From positions 62,001-126,000 of the forward strand of contig NZ_BMLS01000009.1 of assembly GCF_014645355.1 (NCBI RefSeq): a stretch of 64,000 nt of DNA, in the 5' to 3' direction. Positions 17,674-27,434 of this stretch are shown here, piece by piece. The notes under the pieces are model-generated. The model ran no database searches. It was given only the letters and a program-made list of their open reading frames with translations, and was not told the origin of the DNA. Both the position numbers and the translations under genes were made by a program. Position 1 is the stretch's first letter, and the number at the start of each line of letters is the position of its first letter. Source of the DNA: Bowmanella pacifica. GTDB taxonomy: Bacteria; Pseudomonadota; Gammaproteobacteria; Enterobacterales; Alteromonadaceae.

Positions 17674-20600
17674 TTAACTGTTGCCCGTGCCGATATAGCA
17701 CTTTGTCACCCACCTCCGTTGATGCAGATAACTAAGCCACAGTAGCGCCAATAAAAGCCACGACAAGGTACCACCACCCGATGAGTCTGAGGAGGTGGCA
17801 GGCGGCGGTGTACTGGCTTTAGCGACTGAGATCTGCACCTCGCTTTGTGCGGTGTTGCCATTGCTATCACTTACCTGGTAGGTAAATTTATCCGTTCCAC
17901 TAAATCCAGTATTGGGCGTGTAGCTATAACTGCCGTTTGCATTCAGGGTCAAAGCGCCGTTGCTGGTTGTTTGCAGCACCGCATAGATCAAGGTGTCCCC
18001 GTCAATATCCTGATTGGCTAATTGCCCTTTATGGGTAGTTCCTGCTTTTGCACTAACGCTTTGTGCTTGTGGTCTGGGTGGATCATCAACGGCTTGTACA
18101 ACAAAGGTGAGCGTTTCTGTCTTACTGGCACCAAGTTTATCAGTAAGCACCAGTGTTGCCTGGGTTTCACCGTAAAAATCGGCGCTGGGTGTAAACTGTA
18201 TTCTGTGTTCGCCAAGAAGCTCCAGGAGCCCTTGCAGACCAGACACATCTCCCAATAGTAGTGTTACCTCTGAACCATCGTCATTACTGACATCCAGTGT
18301 AAATGTTTTAGCAGTATCTTCGTCGAGCGTAAATTGGGTAATTCCAAGACTGGGCGCCAGATTCTCAGCCTTGACCTCAATTGACACCCTTCCCTGGCTC
18401 TTTGCACCTTTGTCATCAAGAGCTTCAACATCAAAGTAATCTGCGCCAACAAAGTCATTGTTTGGCGTGTACTCAAACGCGCCTTCCGAACTTATCGTTA
18501 CCTGACCATATTGAGGGGCTTTAAACAAACTAAAACTCACTGTGTCTTGCTCTGCATCGGATGCCATAAGCTGTCCTGTCAGCGTCGAGTTCTTCACTGT
18601 CACTCCTGTCATCGATGACATCACAGGCGCGTCATTGACCGGCAAAACGTCAACAGTTAACTGGTACTCATGGAAATTACCATGCTCATCAGACAGCTTA
18701 ATAGACATGATATCCGTGCCAAAAAAGTCCACATTAGGTGTATAGCTGAGTGATTTTTGCTCTGGTAAGAACTCCAAGCTTCCTGAATTAGGTTCAACAA
18801 GAACCTCAACATCAATACTATCCCCTTCCCTGTCAGCTCTTTCTAAATCCCAATTAAATTGGTTATCTTCTTCTACAGATATTTGGAAATCATTCAATTC
18901 AGGGGAAAAATTTAGCTCCCAAGCAGATACAAATTTATTATTTCCCAGTAAAACTTTATTTTCACTTCCAGATATTTTGTCGTAATAATACAGATTAATA
19001 TCATCGACGACTTGCTTATGACTCCAGTCGAGATCACCATTATCTTTAACTTTATAGACATCCAAATATGCTATACAATCTTTCTTAATATTAAATAAAA
19101 AAAGATACTCACCCAACATAAAAGGCTGGTGACTCACCCCACCATCAAACCTTGCCACCTCATCGTATCCAAAAACCTCATTTATTCTATATATAGATAA
19201 ATTAGAATTATGACACCCATCTTCTTGCTCTTCCTTTTCTCTTTCAGAAATAAAGTATCGCCCTTTAGAAAGCCATGCATTTCCAGCTTCACGATTAGGG
19301 TTAGTCAGCTTAACATTAAAAGAATCACCAACTTTCACAAGAGAACTTTTCAAATCATCAAGCTTATAAAGGAAAAAGGACTCCCCCCCAGGATTATCAG
19401 CAGCGAAATAAACATCTCCATCAAACATAAACTCCACATGTCTAAATCTAGAGAACTCCCCCTTAGTAGAATCGTCCACTTCTATAACAACAGGAGGTTC
19501 ATAAAGAGAGTCATCCGACTCGATATTTAATCCAAATAATTTATAGCCAGCGTCACTTGAATTATAACAATAAACATAAAATCTCTCATTGTGCACAAAA
19601 AATCTAGGAGTGTATGCCCACCCAAATTGATAACAAGATGGGATTCCAGAAATCAATTTTTTAAGTGAATAGTCTTTATTTATAGAATAATAGCTTAGAT
19701 TATGAAATCCGAGCGAAATAAGTCGATCATTATAAATTTTCACATTAGGGTTGTTTTGATCTAAAAGTGTAGTATCAAAATATTTAACAGCTCCCCCTTT
19801 TTTAAACATATCAACTACGTGGATCGTGTTGTTTTTTAGCACATACTGCCTATCTCCAACAAAGGCGGCATTTATTATACTACCGCTTTGGTTAAAGAAA
19901 CGTTTAACACTACCAATTTCAAGCCCATTCATGGTGACTTCGAATATACCAAAATCTTCAGATGCAGATAGTAGCTTCCCGCCCTTAAATTCTACCCGCA
20001 TGGGAGAACTGAAAGGTGCATCAATGCCCGAAATATTATTAGTAGACACCCATTCAATTCTATCTAAACTATCTATACTAAAAACACTGACATAGTCCTT
20101 TACCAAGTAAAAAAACTGGTCGCCAACCGCCAAGTTACCTTCATGCAGTGCATGATCTCTTAATCGGTCCAAAACTATCAGCTCTTCATTCTCCACTTTT
20201 ACTAAAACCAACTCACCGTCATTCCTGCTAAATAAAACAAGAGTATTTTCAGTCAAATATCTAACCTGGTTGAAATTTCCGTCAAAGTAAACACCATAAT
20301 TAAGTCGATCATAAAAATCATCTTCATTCATATCATAAGGAATAAATATTTCTCTTAAAAGGTAACTTGACAATTTGGAACTATATTCAAGCTTAGAATA
20401 ATGGATGCCGTTTTCACCCTCTATGGTAGAACAACCATCTAAGCTTGCATTATCTACTTCATATTTTTTAGAGATTGAGACACTAAACTCTTCATTTAGA
20501 TACTTAATAGAATATACCTGAAACGTCTCGTCTTTAATTCCCATTAAATAGAACCCGTCATCTCTTACCGTGAAGCATGCTTCTGATACAAGACCTGTAT

Positions 20601-20952
20601 AAAATTCGTATATCTGCGCTAAACCACCTTCGTCTGAGATAGAGTATATTTGCAACATTTGAAAACTAGAGACAAGCAACATATTATTAAATGCCTCTAT
20701 ATTCATTGCTCCGCGCTGGATATTCTTTTTCCCAATAAGCGAAGAATCAACATCAAGAGTTCTATCAAATATATCAATCTGAGTTGATGCAGCAGCAAAC
20801 ACAAAGTCACCAATACTCACAGCCTTGCTATAGGTGCTAGATCCCCATTGACTCTTCTCAATCAAAGACAAGGGTTGTGTAAAAGCTGCAAATGACGATA
20901 AATAGATAAGCAGGCCCAGCGCCAGGCCTGAAAAAGATAGGCGTGTTAACAT
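17674..20952 (-). CDS. Large surface protein with propeller-like region, cadherin-like repeats and GlyGly-CTERM-type tail
   Basis: A 1092-residue exported protein. Signal peptide at 1-26 (ending AAFTQP). Residues about 30-690 are repetitive beta-rich sequence suggestive of beta-propeller blades, with no catalytic motif. About 700-1045 holds four cadherin-like/Ig-like modules, each with an xYTPN-F-G-D motif (SYTPNVDFFGTD, EYTPNNDFVGAD, QFTPSADFYGET, SYTPNTGFSGTD). The C terminus has a linker rich in Pro/Ser, then GGGTLSWLLLALLW and HQRR, the pattern of GlyGly-CTERM sorting signals, with about 12 extra residues after it. The propeller part is visibly more A+T-rich than the repeats. Likely surface-exposed; adhesion is an inference. 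Confidence 0.75.
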   Translation of the reverse strand: MLTRLSFSGLALGLLIYLSSFAAFTQPLSLIEKSQWGSSTYSKAVSIGDFVFAAASTQIDIFDRTLDVDSSLIGKKNIQRGAMNIEAFNNMLLVSSFQMLQIYSISDEGGLAQIYEFYTGLVSEACFTVRDDGFYLMGIKDETFQVYSIKYLNEEFSVSISKKYEVDNASLDGCSTIEGENGIHYSKLEYSSKLSSYLLREIFIPYDMNEDDFYDRLNYGVYFDGNFNQVRYLTENTLVLFSRNDGELVLVKVENEELIVLDRLRDHALHEGNLAVGDQFFYLVKDYVSVFSIDSLDRIEWVSTNNISGIDAPFSSPMRVEFKGGKLLSASEDFGIFEVTMNGLEIGSVKRFFNQSGSIINAAFVGDRQYVLKNNTIHVVDMFKKGGAVKYFDTTLLDQNNPNVKIYNDRLISLGFHNLSYYSINKDYSLKKLISGIPSCYQFGWAYTPRFFVHNERFYVYCYNSSDAGYKLFGLNIESDDSLYEPPVVIEVDDSTKGEFSRFRHVEFMFDGDVYFAADNPGGESFFLYKLDDLKSSLVKVGDSFNVKLTNPNREAGNAWLSKGRYFISEREKEEQEDGCHNSNLSIYRINEVFGYDEVARFDGGVSHQPFMLGEYLFLFNIKKDCIAYLDVYKVKDNGDLDWSHKQVVDDINLYYYDKISGSENKVLLGNNKFVSAWELNFSPELNDFQISVEEDNQFNWDLERADREGDSIDVEVLVEPNSGSLEFLPEQKSLSYTPNVDFFGTDIMSIKLSDEHGNFHEYQLTVDVLPVNDAPVMSSMTGVTVKNSTLTGQLMASDAEQDTVSFSLFKAPQYGQVTISSEGAFEYTPNNDFVGADYFDVEALDDKGAKSQGRVSIEVKAENLAPSLGITQFTLDEDTAKTFTLDVSNDDGSEVTLLLGDVSGLQGLLELLGEHRIQFTPSADFYGETQATLVLTDKLGASKTETLTFVVQAVDDPPRPQAQSVSAKAGTTHKGQLANQDIDGDTLIYAVLQTTSNGALTLNANGSYSYTPNTGFSGTDKFTYQVSDSNGNTAQSEVQISVAKASTPPPATSSDSSGGGTLSWLLLALLWLSYLHQRRWVTKCYIGTGNS

Positions 20953-21002
20953 CCCTGTACTCCCTTGGAAGGTGTAGATTTATTTTTATACAGAGAGGTT
21001 AT

Positions 21003-21037
21003 ATAACTTCCCGCCCTTAATGTGAACAGGAAGTTAT
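21003..21037. repeat. 9-bp inverted repeat with 17-base spacer
   Basis: ATAACTTCC at 21003-21011 and GGAAGTTAT at 21029-21037 are perfect inverted repeats in the gap between the LysE exporter and the large surface protein. No T-tract follows on either side, so it may be an operator or an mRNA hairpin. Confidence 0.45.
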
Positions 21038-21097
21038 AAATATAAAAAGGAATAGCCATAAGCTCCGCACAACGTGCAGGGCATTCGTCAAGCGCAA

Positions 21098-21724
21098 CTA
21101 GCGCTGCTTCATCGCCGCCACGGCCAGGCCAGAGCCTATAAAGGTCACCCCTGCCCCGATATTCAGGCCATTTACCACTTTTGGGCGAGCCTGTAACCAA
21201 TGACTAAGCCGGGCCGCAAAGATGCCCATTAAGGCGAAACCAAATGCCGTCAGCAAAGCAAACCAGGCACCATAAACCAGCATTTGCGTTGTTACCGAGC
21301 CCAATTCGGGGTTTACAAACTGCGGTACAAAGGCCAGTACAAACATACCGGGTTTAGGATTCAGCGCGGCGGATAAAAATCCGGTACTGAAGATGGTGGT
21401 CAGTGACTGCTTTTTTACCGGCTCTAAGGTAAACAGGCTGCGTGAGCGAAGCACCTTGATGCCAAGCCAAATCAGATAAGCCGCCCCTATAATCTTCACC
21501 GCGTAAAACGCCAGCGCCGAGGTTTTAATCAGCAGGGTCAAACCAAAGGTGGCAGCCAATACATGAAAAAGGATCCCGGTGCCAGATGACAAACCGGAAA
21601 AAATAGCCGCTAATTTTCCCTGGCTTAGGCCACGGCCAATAGCCAGCAGATTATCTGGGCCAGGGGAAAGTACCAGTAAAATACAAGCCAGGCTGTAGGT
21701 CAGCCATACATCCATGGGAAACAT
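21098..21724 (-). CDS. LysE/RhtB family amino-acid exporter
   Basis: A 208-residue inner-membrane exporter with six predicted helices. The RhtB/LysE motif LSPGPDNLLAIGRG is at 20-32, and LIWLGIKVLRS and the GFLSAALNPKP segment follow as in RhtB-type homoserine/threonine exporters. The start at 21724 has AAGGAG upstream; the frame is open for 33 more codons without a good site. Monocistronic or followed by the surface protein. Substrate unknown. Confidence 0.9.
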   Translation of the reverse strand: MFPMDVWLTYSLACILLVLSPGPDNLLAIGRGLSQGKLAAIFSGLSSGTGILFHVLAATFGLTLLIKTSALAFYAVKIIGAAYLIWLGIKVLRSRSLFTLEPVKKQSLTTIFSTGFLSAALNPKPGMFVLAFVPQFVNPELGSVTTQMLVYGAWFALLTAFGFALMGIFAARLSHWLQARPKVVNGLNIGAGVTFIGSGLAVAAMKQR

Positions 21725-21840
21725 GATTACGCTCCTTGTAAGGTGATTAACTAAGCTACATGGTAATTGCCACGCTTTGTCACCACCAGCGATAGATGAT
21801 CTATTATCGCAATGCTCGCTCACACTGGCGTACCAGGCAT

Positions 21841-21863
21841 AAAAAAGGCGCCATGGGCGCCTT
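21841..21863 (-). terminator. Terminator of the OmpA-family gene
   Basis: AAGGCGCC and GGCGCCTT form an 8-bp stem around ATG; on the minus strand it continues into six T. It lies about 30 bp after the OmpA-family stop codon. Confidence 0.85.
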
Positions 21864-21892
21864 CTGTTATAACTTAGCCTTAAAGCATCAAC

Positions 21893-22930
21893 TTAGCGCT
21901 CAAGTTTCACTTTTTTAGTGGTGCTGACTTGCGCGTGGATACGGCGGTTAGCTTTGTGCGCCGCGTCGTTGTCTGCACTATCCAGAGGACGGCTTTCACC
22001 ATAGCCAACGGTCTGAATACGATCAGCCTCGATACCATATTGCTCAACCAGCAAACGTTTCACCGCCTTGGCTCGACGCTCAGAAAGCGTCTGGTTATAG
22101 GCTTCAGTCCCCACCAAAGAAGTATGGCCTTCAATGGTCACGCGGGTATCAGTGTACTGTTGCATAAAGTCGGCAAAGTTCTTCACCTGCTGCGACTGGG
22201 GGTTGGCAATCTTGTAGCTGTCGTGAGCAAACAGCATATCCAGCGCGCTGAATACGGTTTTTTCATCAAACAAGGTACAACCAAAGGCATCAACACGGTC
22301 GGTGCTGGGTGTATTGGCACAGCGATCCTGACTGTCGCCCACACCATCGCCATCGCTATCCACCTCAGCCACCGCCTGAGCAGCAGGATTCGCGCCGCTG
22401 TTGCTGCCGCTGCTATTGCCACCGAAGGTGTAAGCCAGACCCAGCTTTACCCCAAAATCAGTAAAATTCTGGCCAAAATCATAATAAGCAGCCGCTTCGG
22501 TAACCAGTTTCCAGTCCTGGCTTAAATCCCAGTGACGGCCCAGACCGAAGTTCACCAAACGGTAATTTTCACCCAGGTTCTGGTGTTTAAAACCGGCAAA
22601 CAGGTAGGTTTGCTTTTTATCAAAATAATGCAGCGCATCAATACCAAAACGCTCACCATCGCGATCATTCAAACCAGATTCTGAGTCAAAGTTCAGGCGA
22701 GACCATTCTAAACGGGCTCCCCACTCAGGGGTAAAACGAAAACCCAGCTCAGCCCCCAGGCCAGATGCATCTTCAAAGCTATCCAATGAATTAGGTTTGT
22801 CGTTATCAACCTTATAGTATTCGCCGAAACCGGCAACCCAAGCACCGTATTGCGGGGCTTCCTGAGCAAGTAAACTGGAAGCAGGTAGCAGACTGAGCAA
22901 GGCAGCCTTAGCAATAGCGTTCAACTTCAT
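21893..22930 (-). CDS. OmpA family outer-membrane protein
   Basis: A 345-residue outer-membrane protein that tethers to peptidoglycan. Signal peptide at 1-22 (LLPASSLLAQ). Residues about 25-175 form an eight-stranded barrel with aromatic alternation. A short thrombospondin type 3-like calcium motif, DSDGDGVGDSQDRC, lies near 196-209. The OmpA C-terminal domain spans about 230-340 with VTIEGHTS and LSERRAKAVKRLL and the NRRIHAQV end, which bind diaminopimelate. AAGGGA precedes the ATG. It has a strong terminator and is alone on the minus strand. Confidence 0.93.
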   Translation of the reverse strand: MKLNAIAKAALLSLLPASSLLAQEAPQYGAWVAGFGEYYKVDNDKPNSLDSFEDASGLGAELGFRFTPEWGARLEWSRLNFDSESGLNDRDGERFGIDALHYFDKKQTYLFAGFKHQNLGENYRLVNFGLGRHWDLSQDWKLVTEAAAYYDFGQNFTDFGVKLGLAYTFGGNSSGSNSGANPAAQAVAEVDSDGDGVGDSQDRCANTPSTDRVDAFGCTLFDEKTVFSALDMLFAHDSYKIANPQSQQVKNFADFMQQYTDTRVTIEGHTSLVGTEAYNQTLSERRAKAVKRLLVEQYGIEADRIQTVGYGESRPLDSADNDAAHKANRRIHAQVSTTKKVKLER

Positions 22931-23246
22931 GATGATCCCTTAGCAGCGTGTAAATGTGTTGAAATAGCAATTCATCATGCCAGTTTTCGCCTTTGTTATT
23001 GTTGTTTTGGTGAAAAAACCGACATACCGAAAAATTCGGCGCAGAATTATATCAAAGCTTTCAGTGTTAAGGGAAATAATTACAAATCAATAAGTTGTAT
23101 TTAACGCCTGTCACGGTAGATAGCCGATTTAACAAGGTGAAAAGGCGACAAATTGAGCGACAGAGTAAAAATAGAACAACGGTTTCAGGCTTTTCCAATC
23201 AAATGAACTTGGCTACCATAGCGCGCCTTCAGCCTGAGACAATAAG
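22931..23246. other. Divergent promoter region, ompA-like and M50 genes
   Basis: 316 bp between divergent genes, A+T-rich over its first half, which probably holds the strong promoter of the OmpA-family gene. No ORF or clear repeat seen; no specific operator can be named. Confidence 0.4.
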
Positions 23247-24272
23247 ATGCAACTACTTCACGCCACTTTGTATGACCAACCTTTAAGTCTGGACATTCAC
23301 AACAATCAGCAATGTCTGCACTATGGGGGGGAAGTAGTGAGCACACAGGCCCACAACGAACAAACCTGCCATCATTTTGTGACCGCAACCGGGGTGAGCG
23401 TGACACTCGAGCTGACTATGCTGCCGGGGACGCAAAAAATGCGCTATCAGCTCAGTCTGGATAGCGAGCAGGTGCAAAGCGAAGAATTCCTATTACCCAG
23501 TGAACCTGCCAGCAAAGGGACCATTGGTCTGCTGGCGCTGGGATTTAAACTATTTAAAAGCGCCAAAGTAGTGAAGGCAGCCTTGGCTGCTGCGTCTGTT
23601 GCGGGCTACAGCTGGCTATTCAGTGTTGAATTTGCGCTGGTATTAGTGGCCTGTCTGGTGGTCCACGAGTACGGGCATGTCAGGGCCATGCAATATTTCG
23701 GTATCAAAACCAAAGGCATTTATCTGATTCCTTTTGTGGGCGGGCTGGCGCTCTCTGACGATAAACTTACCACCCGTTGGCAGGATGTAGTGATTTCCAT
23801 CATGGGGCCGGTGTTTGGTTTGCTGATGTCATTAGCTTGCCTGTTGCTTTATGCCCTGACCGGCCATGAACTCTTTGCCGGTGCAGCCGTGATAGGCTCG
23901 CTGTTAAATCTGTTTAACCTGCTACCCATCCTGCCCTTAGACGGTGGCCATGTGATCAAGAGCATCAGCTTTTCCATGCGTTCCTGGCTAGGCCTAAGTG
24001 TCTGTATTGCGGGTATGGCGCTGGGGCTGGGTATTGCCTGGGTTTTCGGGCTGGCCTTGCTGGTTTTCTTTATCTTCTTCGGTGCTATCGAGATCTTGCT
24101 CGAATGGCGTACCCGGCACCAGTCTGTTTTAGTGCCACTGGATAATTATGGCCGGATATTTTCCGCCGTCTGGTACATACTGACACTGGTAGGCCACGTT
24201 GGCGTAATCTATGCCTTTGCCGATGCAGAGCATCCTATATTACAGTTGCCTATGCAGATCCTGGCAAATTAG
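23247..24272 (+). CDS. M50 family (site-2 protease-like) metalloprotease
   Basis: A 341-residue intramembrane zinc metalloprotease. The zinc motif HEYGH is at 140-144 and the third-ligand motif NLLPILPLDGGH at 224-235 (Asp232). Both lie in hydrophobic helices, and about five to six helices are predicted. Residues 1-90 form a soluble domain with beta character before the first helix and no PDZ. Such proteins cleave membrane-embedded substrates, often anti-sigma factors, but no sigma or anti-sigma gene is nearby. The downstream rhlE gene starts 75 bp later. Confidence 0.88.
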   Translation: MQLLHATLYDQPLSLDIHNNQQCLHYGGEVVSTQAHNEQTCHHFVTATGVSVTLELTMLPGTQKMRYQLSLDSEQVQSEEFLLPSEPASKGTIGLLALGFKLFKSAKVVKAALAAASVAGYSWLFSVEFALVLVACLVVHEYGHVRAMQYFGIKTKGIYLIPFVGGLALSDDKLTTRWQDVVISIMGPVFGLLMSLACLLLYALTGHELFAGAAVIGSLLNLFNLLPILPLDGGHVIKSISFSMRSWLGLSVCIAGMALGLGIAWVFGLALLVFFIFFGAIEILLEWRTRHQSVLVPLDNYGRIFSAVWYILTLVGHVGVIYAFADAEHPILQLPMQILAN

Positions 24273-24347
24273 CGCCACTGAAAAGTCACCACCACAGCGC
24301 TCCAACTTTGAATTTGGTGCACCAACACCAAAAGGCAGTAAACATCC

Positions 24348-25571
24348 ATGACATTTGAAGCATTAGGCCTGGCCCCTACTCTGCAAACCAGACTGACAGA
24401 GCTTGGCTACCACACCCCCACCGAGATTCAGACACTGGCCATCCCTGTTGTACTGGCTGGCCAGGATCTGCTGGCGTCAGCCCAGACAGGCACAGGCAAA
24501 ACGGCAAGCTATGCGCTACCGGTTATTCAGCGTTTGCTATCAAGCCCTGCGGTGCGTGCTAATCAGGCTAAAGCCCTTATTCTGGTGCCGACCCGTGAGT
24601 TAGCCGTTCAGGTAGCGGACAGTCTTAAATCTTATGCCACTCATAGTCGTCTGCGAGTGCAGGCGGTGTTTGGCGGGGTGAAGATAAACCCGCAAATGCA
24701 GGCACTGCGCTCGGGCTGCGATATTTTGGTGGCCACGCCAGGACGCTTGCTGGATCTGTTCCGTTCTAATGCCATTGGCTTTAAACAATTACAGATTCTG
24801 GTGCTGGATGAAGCCGATCGTATGCTGGATCTGGGCTTTTTACCTGAGGTAAAAAGTGTACTGCGCTTGCTGCCAGGTAAACGCCAGAGCTTAATGCTGT
24901 CAGCCACCTTCTCCGACGACATACGCCAACTGGCATCCAGTTTGTTAAGCGCGCCGCAGGAAGTATCTGTGCATCCCGCCAATAGCACGGCAACAGAGGT
25001 AGAACAGTGGCTTATCCCAGTAGATAAAGCGCGTAAAAATGCTTTGTTAATTGCACAAATTAGGCAGCATAACTGGCAGCAGGTGCTGGTTTTTTGTCGC
25101 ACCAAGCAAGGAGCGGATCGCCTGGTTAAAAGCCTCACCGCTCAGCAAATCTCCGCTGCGGCCATTCACGGTGACAAAAGTCAGGGCGCCCGTCTTCGGG
25201 CATTAAACGATTTTCATCAGGGTAAGGTGCAGATTTTAGCCGCGACCGATTTAGCCGCGCGGGGGCTGGATATCAAACAATTGCCCGTGGTGGTCAATCT
25301 CGATCTGCCACATATCACCCAGGATTATGTTCACCGTATTGGCCGTACAGGCCGCGCCGGGGTAGCGGGCCAGGCAGTTTCCTTGGTTTGCGCTGAAGAG
25401 TTTGGCGAATTAAGCGCCATCGAGCGATTGATTGGTCAGTTGCTGCCGCGTCAAGCTGTTCCCGGCTTTGAGCCTAAACAGCCCTTACCTGAATCCAAAC
25501 TGGACTTACGCCCCCTTAAACCGAAGAAACCCAAGAAGCCGAAAAAACCTAAAGTCCCCAAACAAGCGTAA
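24348..25571 (+). CDS. rhlE: DEAD-box RNA helicase, RhlE type
   Basis: ATP-dependent RNA helicase of 407 residues for RNA remodelling and ribosome assembly. Motifs run in order: F-x-x-LGL Q motif region with PTEIQ, AQTGTGKT (Walker A), PTRELA, TPGR, DEAD (residues about 155-158), SAT, ARGLDIKQ and HRIGRTGRAG. The C-terminal tail is basic and repeats KPK (KPKKPKKPKKPKVPKQ), typical of RNA-binding extensions. The subgroup RhlE is inferred from the motif context and the short tail. Confidence 0.92.
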   Translation: MTFEALGLAPTLQTRLTELGYHTPTEIQTLAIPVVLAGQDLLASAQTGTGKTASYALPVIQRLLSSPAVRANQAKALILVPTRELAVQVADSLKSYATHSRLRVQAVFGGVKINPQMQALRSGCDILVATPGRLLDLFRSNAIGFKQLQILVLDEADRMLDLGFLPEVKSVLRLLPGKRQSLMLSATFSDDIRQLASSLLSAPQEVSVHPANSTATEVEQWLIPVDKARKNALLIAQIRQHNWQQVLVFCRTKQGADRLVKSLTAQQISAAAIHGDKSQGARLRALNDFHQGKVQILAATDLAARGLDIKQLPVVVNLDLPHITQDYVHRIGRTGRAGVAGQAVSLVCAEEFGELSAIERLIGQLLPRQAVPGFEPKQPLPESKLDLRPLKPKKPKKPKKPKVPKQA

Positions 25572-25599
25572 AAAAATAGCAGTACCTTGTATCTTAGCC

Positions 25600-25625
25600 G
25601 GGCAATGAATTCGTATTCATTGCCC
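25600..25625 (+). terminator. 11-bp hairpin after rhlE
   Basis: GGGCAATGAAT and ATTCATTGCCC pair perfectly around TCGT. Only AAAATC follows, so it may stabilise the mRNA end or act as a weak terminator in either direction. Confidence 0.5.
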
Positions 25626-25697
25626 AAAATCTAGACAATTACCACACTCTGCTCGATATTGGCATGCAGTACAGCCGACGTAAACGCAGGGGCACAG

Positions 25698-27254
25698 GTG
25701 AAACTAAGATACGGCATCATCACTTCCATGGTCTGGCTACTCAGCCTCACAGGCCAAGCGCAAGAACTGGCAGCAGGACACTACCAAGAGCCCTATCGCC
25801 CCCAGTGGCACTTTTCTCCCCCATCAGGCTGGATGAATGATCCCAATGGTCTGGTGTATCACCAGGGAGAATACCACCTGTTTTACCAATTCTATCCCAA
25901 CGATACCCGTTGGGGGCCTATGCATTGGGGACATGCCATCAGTCGCGACTTAGTGCACTGGGAACATCAACCTGTGGCCCTGACACCTGACGACAAAGGC
26001 TATATTTTTTCCGGCAGCATTGTGGCAGATACCCACAATACCAGCGGCTTGGGCAAGGACGGCGCTATCCCTTTGGTTGCGCTTTTTACCTATCATGATC
26101 CTAACGCCGCCGCGAAGAATACCCGCAATCATGAGTCACAAGGGCTGGCATTCAGTCTGGACAACGGCCGCAGCTGGCAAAAGTATGCCGACAACCCGGT
26201 CATACCCAACCCCGGCGACACCCAGGATTTTCGCGACCCCAAGGTATTCTGGCACGCCCCAAGTCAGCATTGGATAATGGGCTTGTCGGTAACCGACCAC
26301 GTGCAGTTCTGGCGTTCCAAAAATCTGATTGATTGGCAATACCAAAGCAGTTTTGGCAAAGGATTGGGCGCCCACGGCGGAGTTTGGGAGTGTCCTGATT
26401 TACTGCCCTTCACCCTGCCGGGCTCCAACCAGACCCATTGGGCCCTGCTGCTTAATTTAAACCCCGGCGGTCCGCAAGGTGGTTCAGGGATCCAGTATTT
26501 TGTCGGCGATTTTGACGGTAAAACCTTCACCCTGGACCCGGAATTTGCCAACACCTTGCAGCATAAGGAGGCCGTCTGGCTTGACCATGGTGCAGATAAC
26601 TATGCTGGCGTCACATGGTCGGGGGTGAAAGACGGACGCACTTTGTTTATTGGTTGGATGAGTAACTGGCTGTACGGACAAGAACTGCCCACTCACCCCT
26701 GGCGAAGCAGCATGACCATGCCAAGAACATTGGAAATGATACGCACAGCCGAAGGACTGAGACTAAAATCACAGCCGGTTGCGGAACTGGAAACCCTGCG
26801 CCAGCCCTTAGCCTTCACCGAGCGGACAGAGGCTGACCGCCTGACCTTGCAAAGTAACGCCGATATCATGCAATCCGAATGGTTATTTGAGTTCCGGCTA
26901 GCAGACCAGGCGCCAGCCCTAGCACTGACGTTCAGCAATGAATCGGGGGAAAAACTGCAACTGGGGATGGATGACGGACAGTTTTATATTGACCGCTCCC
27001 AAGCCGGGCGCTCGGATTTTTCTGACACCTTTGCCGCCAGGCACCTGGCACCACTCACGCTGTCAGATAAGTCGTTGTCGCTGAGATTATTTCTAGACCA
27101 AAGCGCCGTGGAGGTATTTGTTAACGATGGACAACTGAGTATGACCGAGCGCGTCTTCCCTACCCGTCCTTACACTGCCGTGCATATTTCAGGCAACGCC
27201 ACGCTAATCCGCAAGCAAGGTTATAAGTTAACGAGCATTTGGCCACATAAATGA
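25698..27254 (+). CDS. Glycoside hydrolase family 32 fructanase
   Basis: A 518-residue secreted enzyme that hydrolyses beta-fructosyl bonds (levan, inulin or sucrose). Numbered from the GTG start at 25698: signal peptide 1-21 (LSLTGQAQ), WMNDPNG at 45-51 with nucleophile Asp48, FRDP at 178-181 with Asp180 stabilising the transition state, and WECPDL at 230-235 with acid Glu231. A C-terminal beta-sandwich spans about 370-518. The GTG start was chosen over an upstream TTG at 25659 because GGGGC precedes it and a clean signal peptide results. Export suggests exo-levanase or inulinase. No sugar transporter genes adjoin it. Confidence 0.92.
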   Translation: MKLRYGIITSMVWLLSLTGQAQELAAGHYQEPYRPQWHFSPPSGWMNDPNGLVYHQGEYHLFYQFYPNDTRWGPMHWGHAISRDLVHWEHQPVALTPDDKGYIFSGSIVADTHNTSGLGKDGAIPLVALFTYHDPNAAAKNTRNHESQGLAFSLDNGRSWQKYADNPVIPNPGDTQDFRDPKVFWHAPSQHWIMGLSVTDHVQFWRSKNLIDWQYQSSFGKGLGAHGGVWECPDLLPFTLPGSNQTHWALLLNLNPGGPQGGSGIQYFVGDFDGKTFTLDPEFANTLQHKEAVWLDHGADNYAGVTWSGVKDGRTLFIGWMSNWLYGQELPTHPWRSSMTMPRTLEMIRTAEGLRLKSQPVAELETLRQPLAFTERTEADRLTLQSNADIMQSEWLFEFRLADQAPALALTFSNESGEKLQLGMDDGQFYIDRSQAGRSDFSDTFAARHLAPLTLSDKSLSLRLFLDQSAVEVFVNDGQLSMTERVFPTRPYTAVHISGNATLIRKQGYKLTSIWPHK

Positions 27255-27299
27255 ACTAAGCGCTTGGCACCCGGTCCTTGCTGGGCGTTTTTGCTCGCA

Positions 27300-27354
27300 G
27301 GCGGAGTAAACTCCGCCCATCACACCTGAATGACGCCATCCCAGGCGTCATATT
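27300..27354 (+). terminator. Two successive hairpins after the GH32 gene
   Basis: GGCGGAGT/ACTCCGCC at 27300-27317 and TGACGCC/GGCGTCA at 27331-27350, the second followed by TATTTT. Likely transcription end for the GH32 gene. Confidence 0.55.
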
Positions 27355-27434
27355 TTGGCAATATAACTGTCATCCTACGGTCATTTCATCACGGTTAGAT
27401 TTTGTTCTCTAAAAACAACAGCATGAGAACAGTA

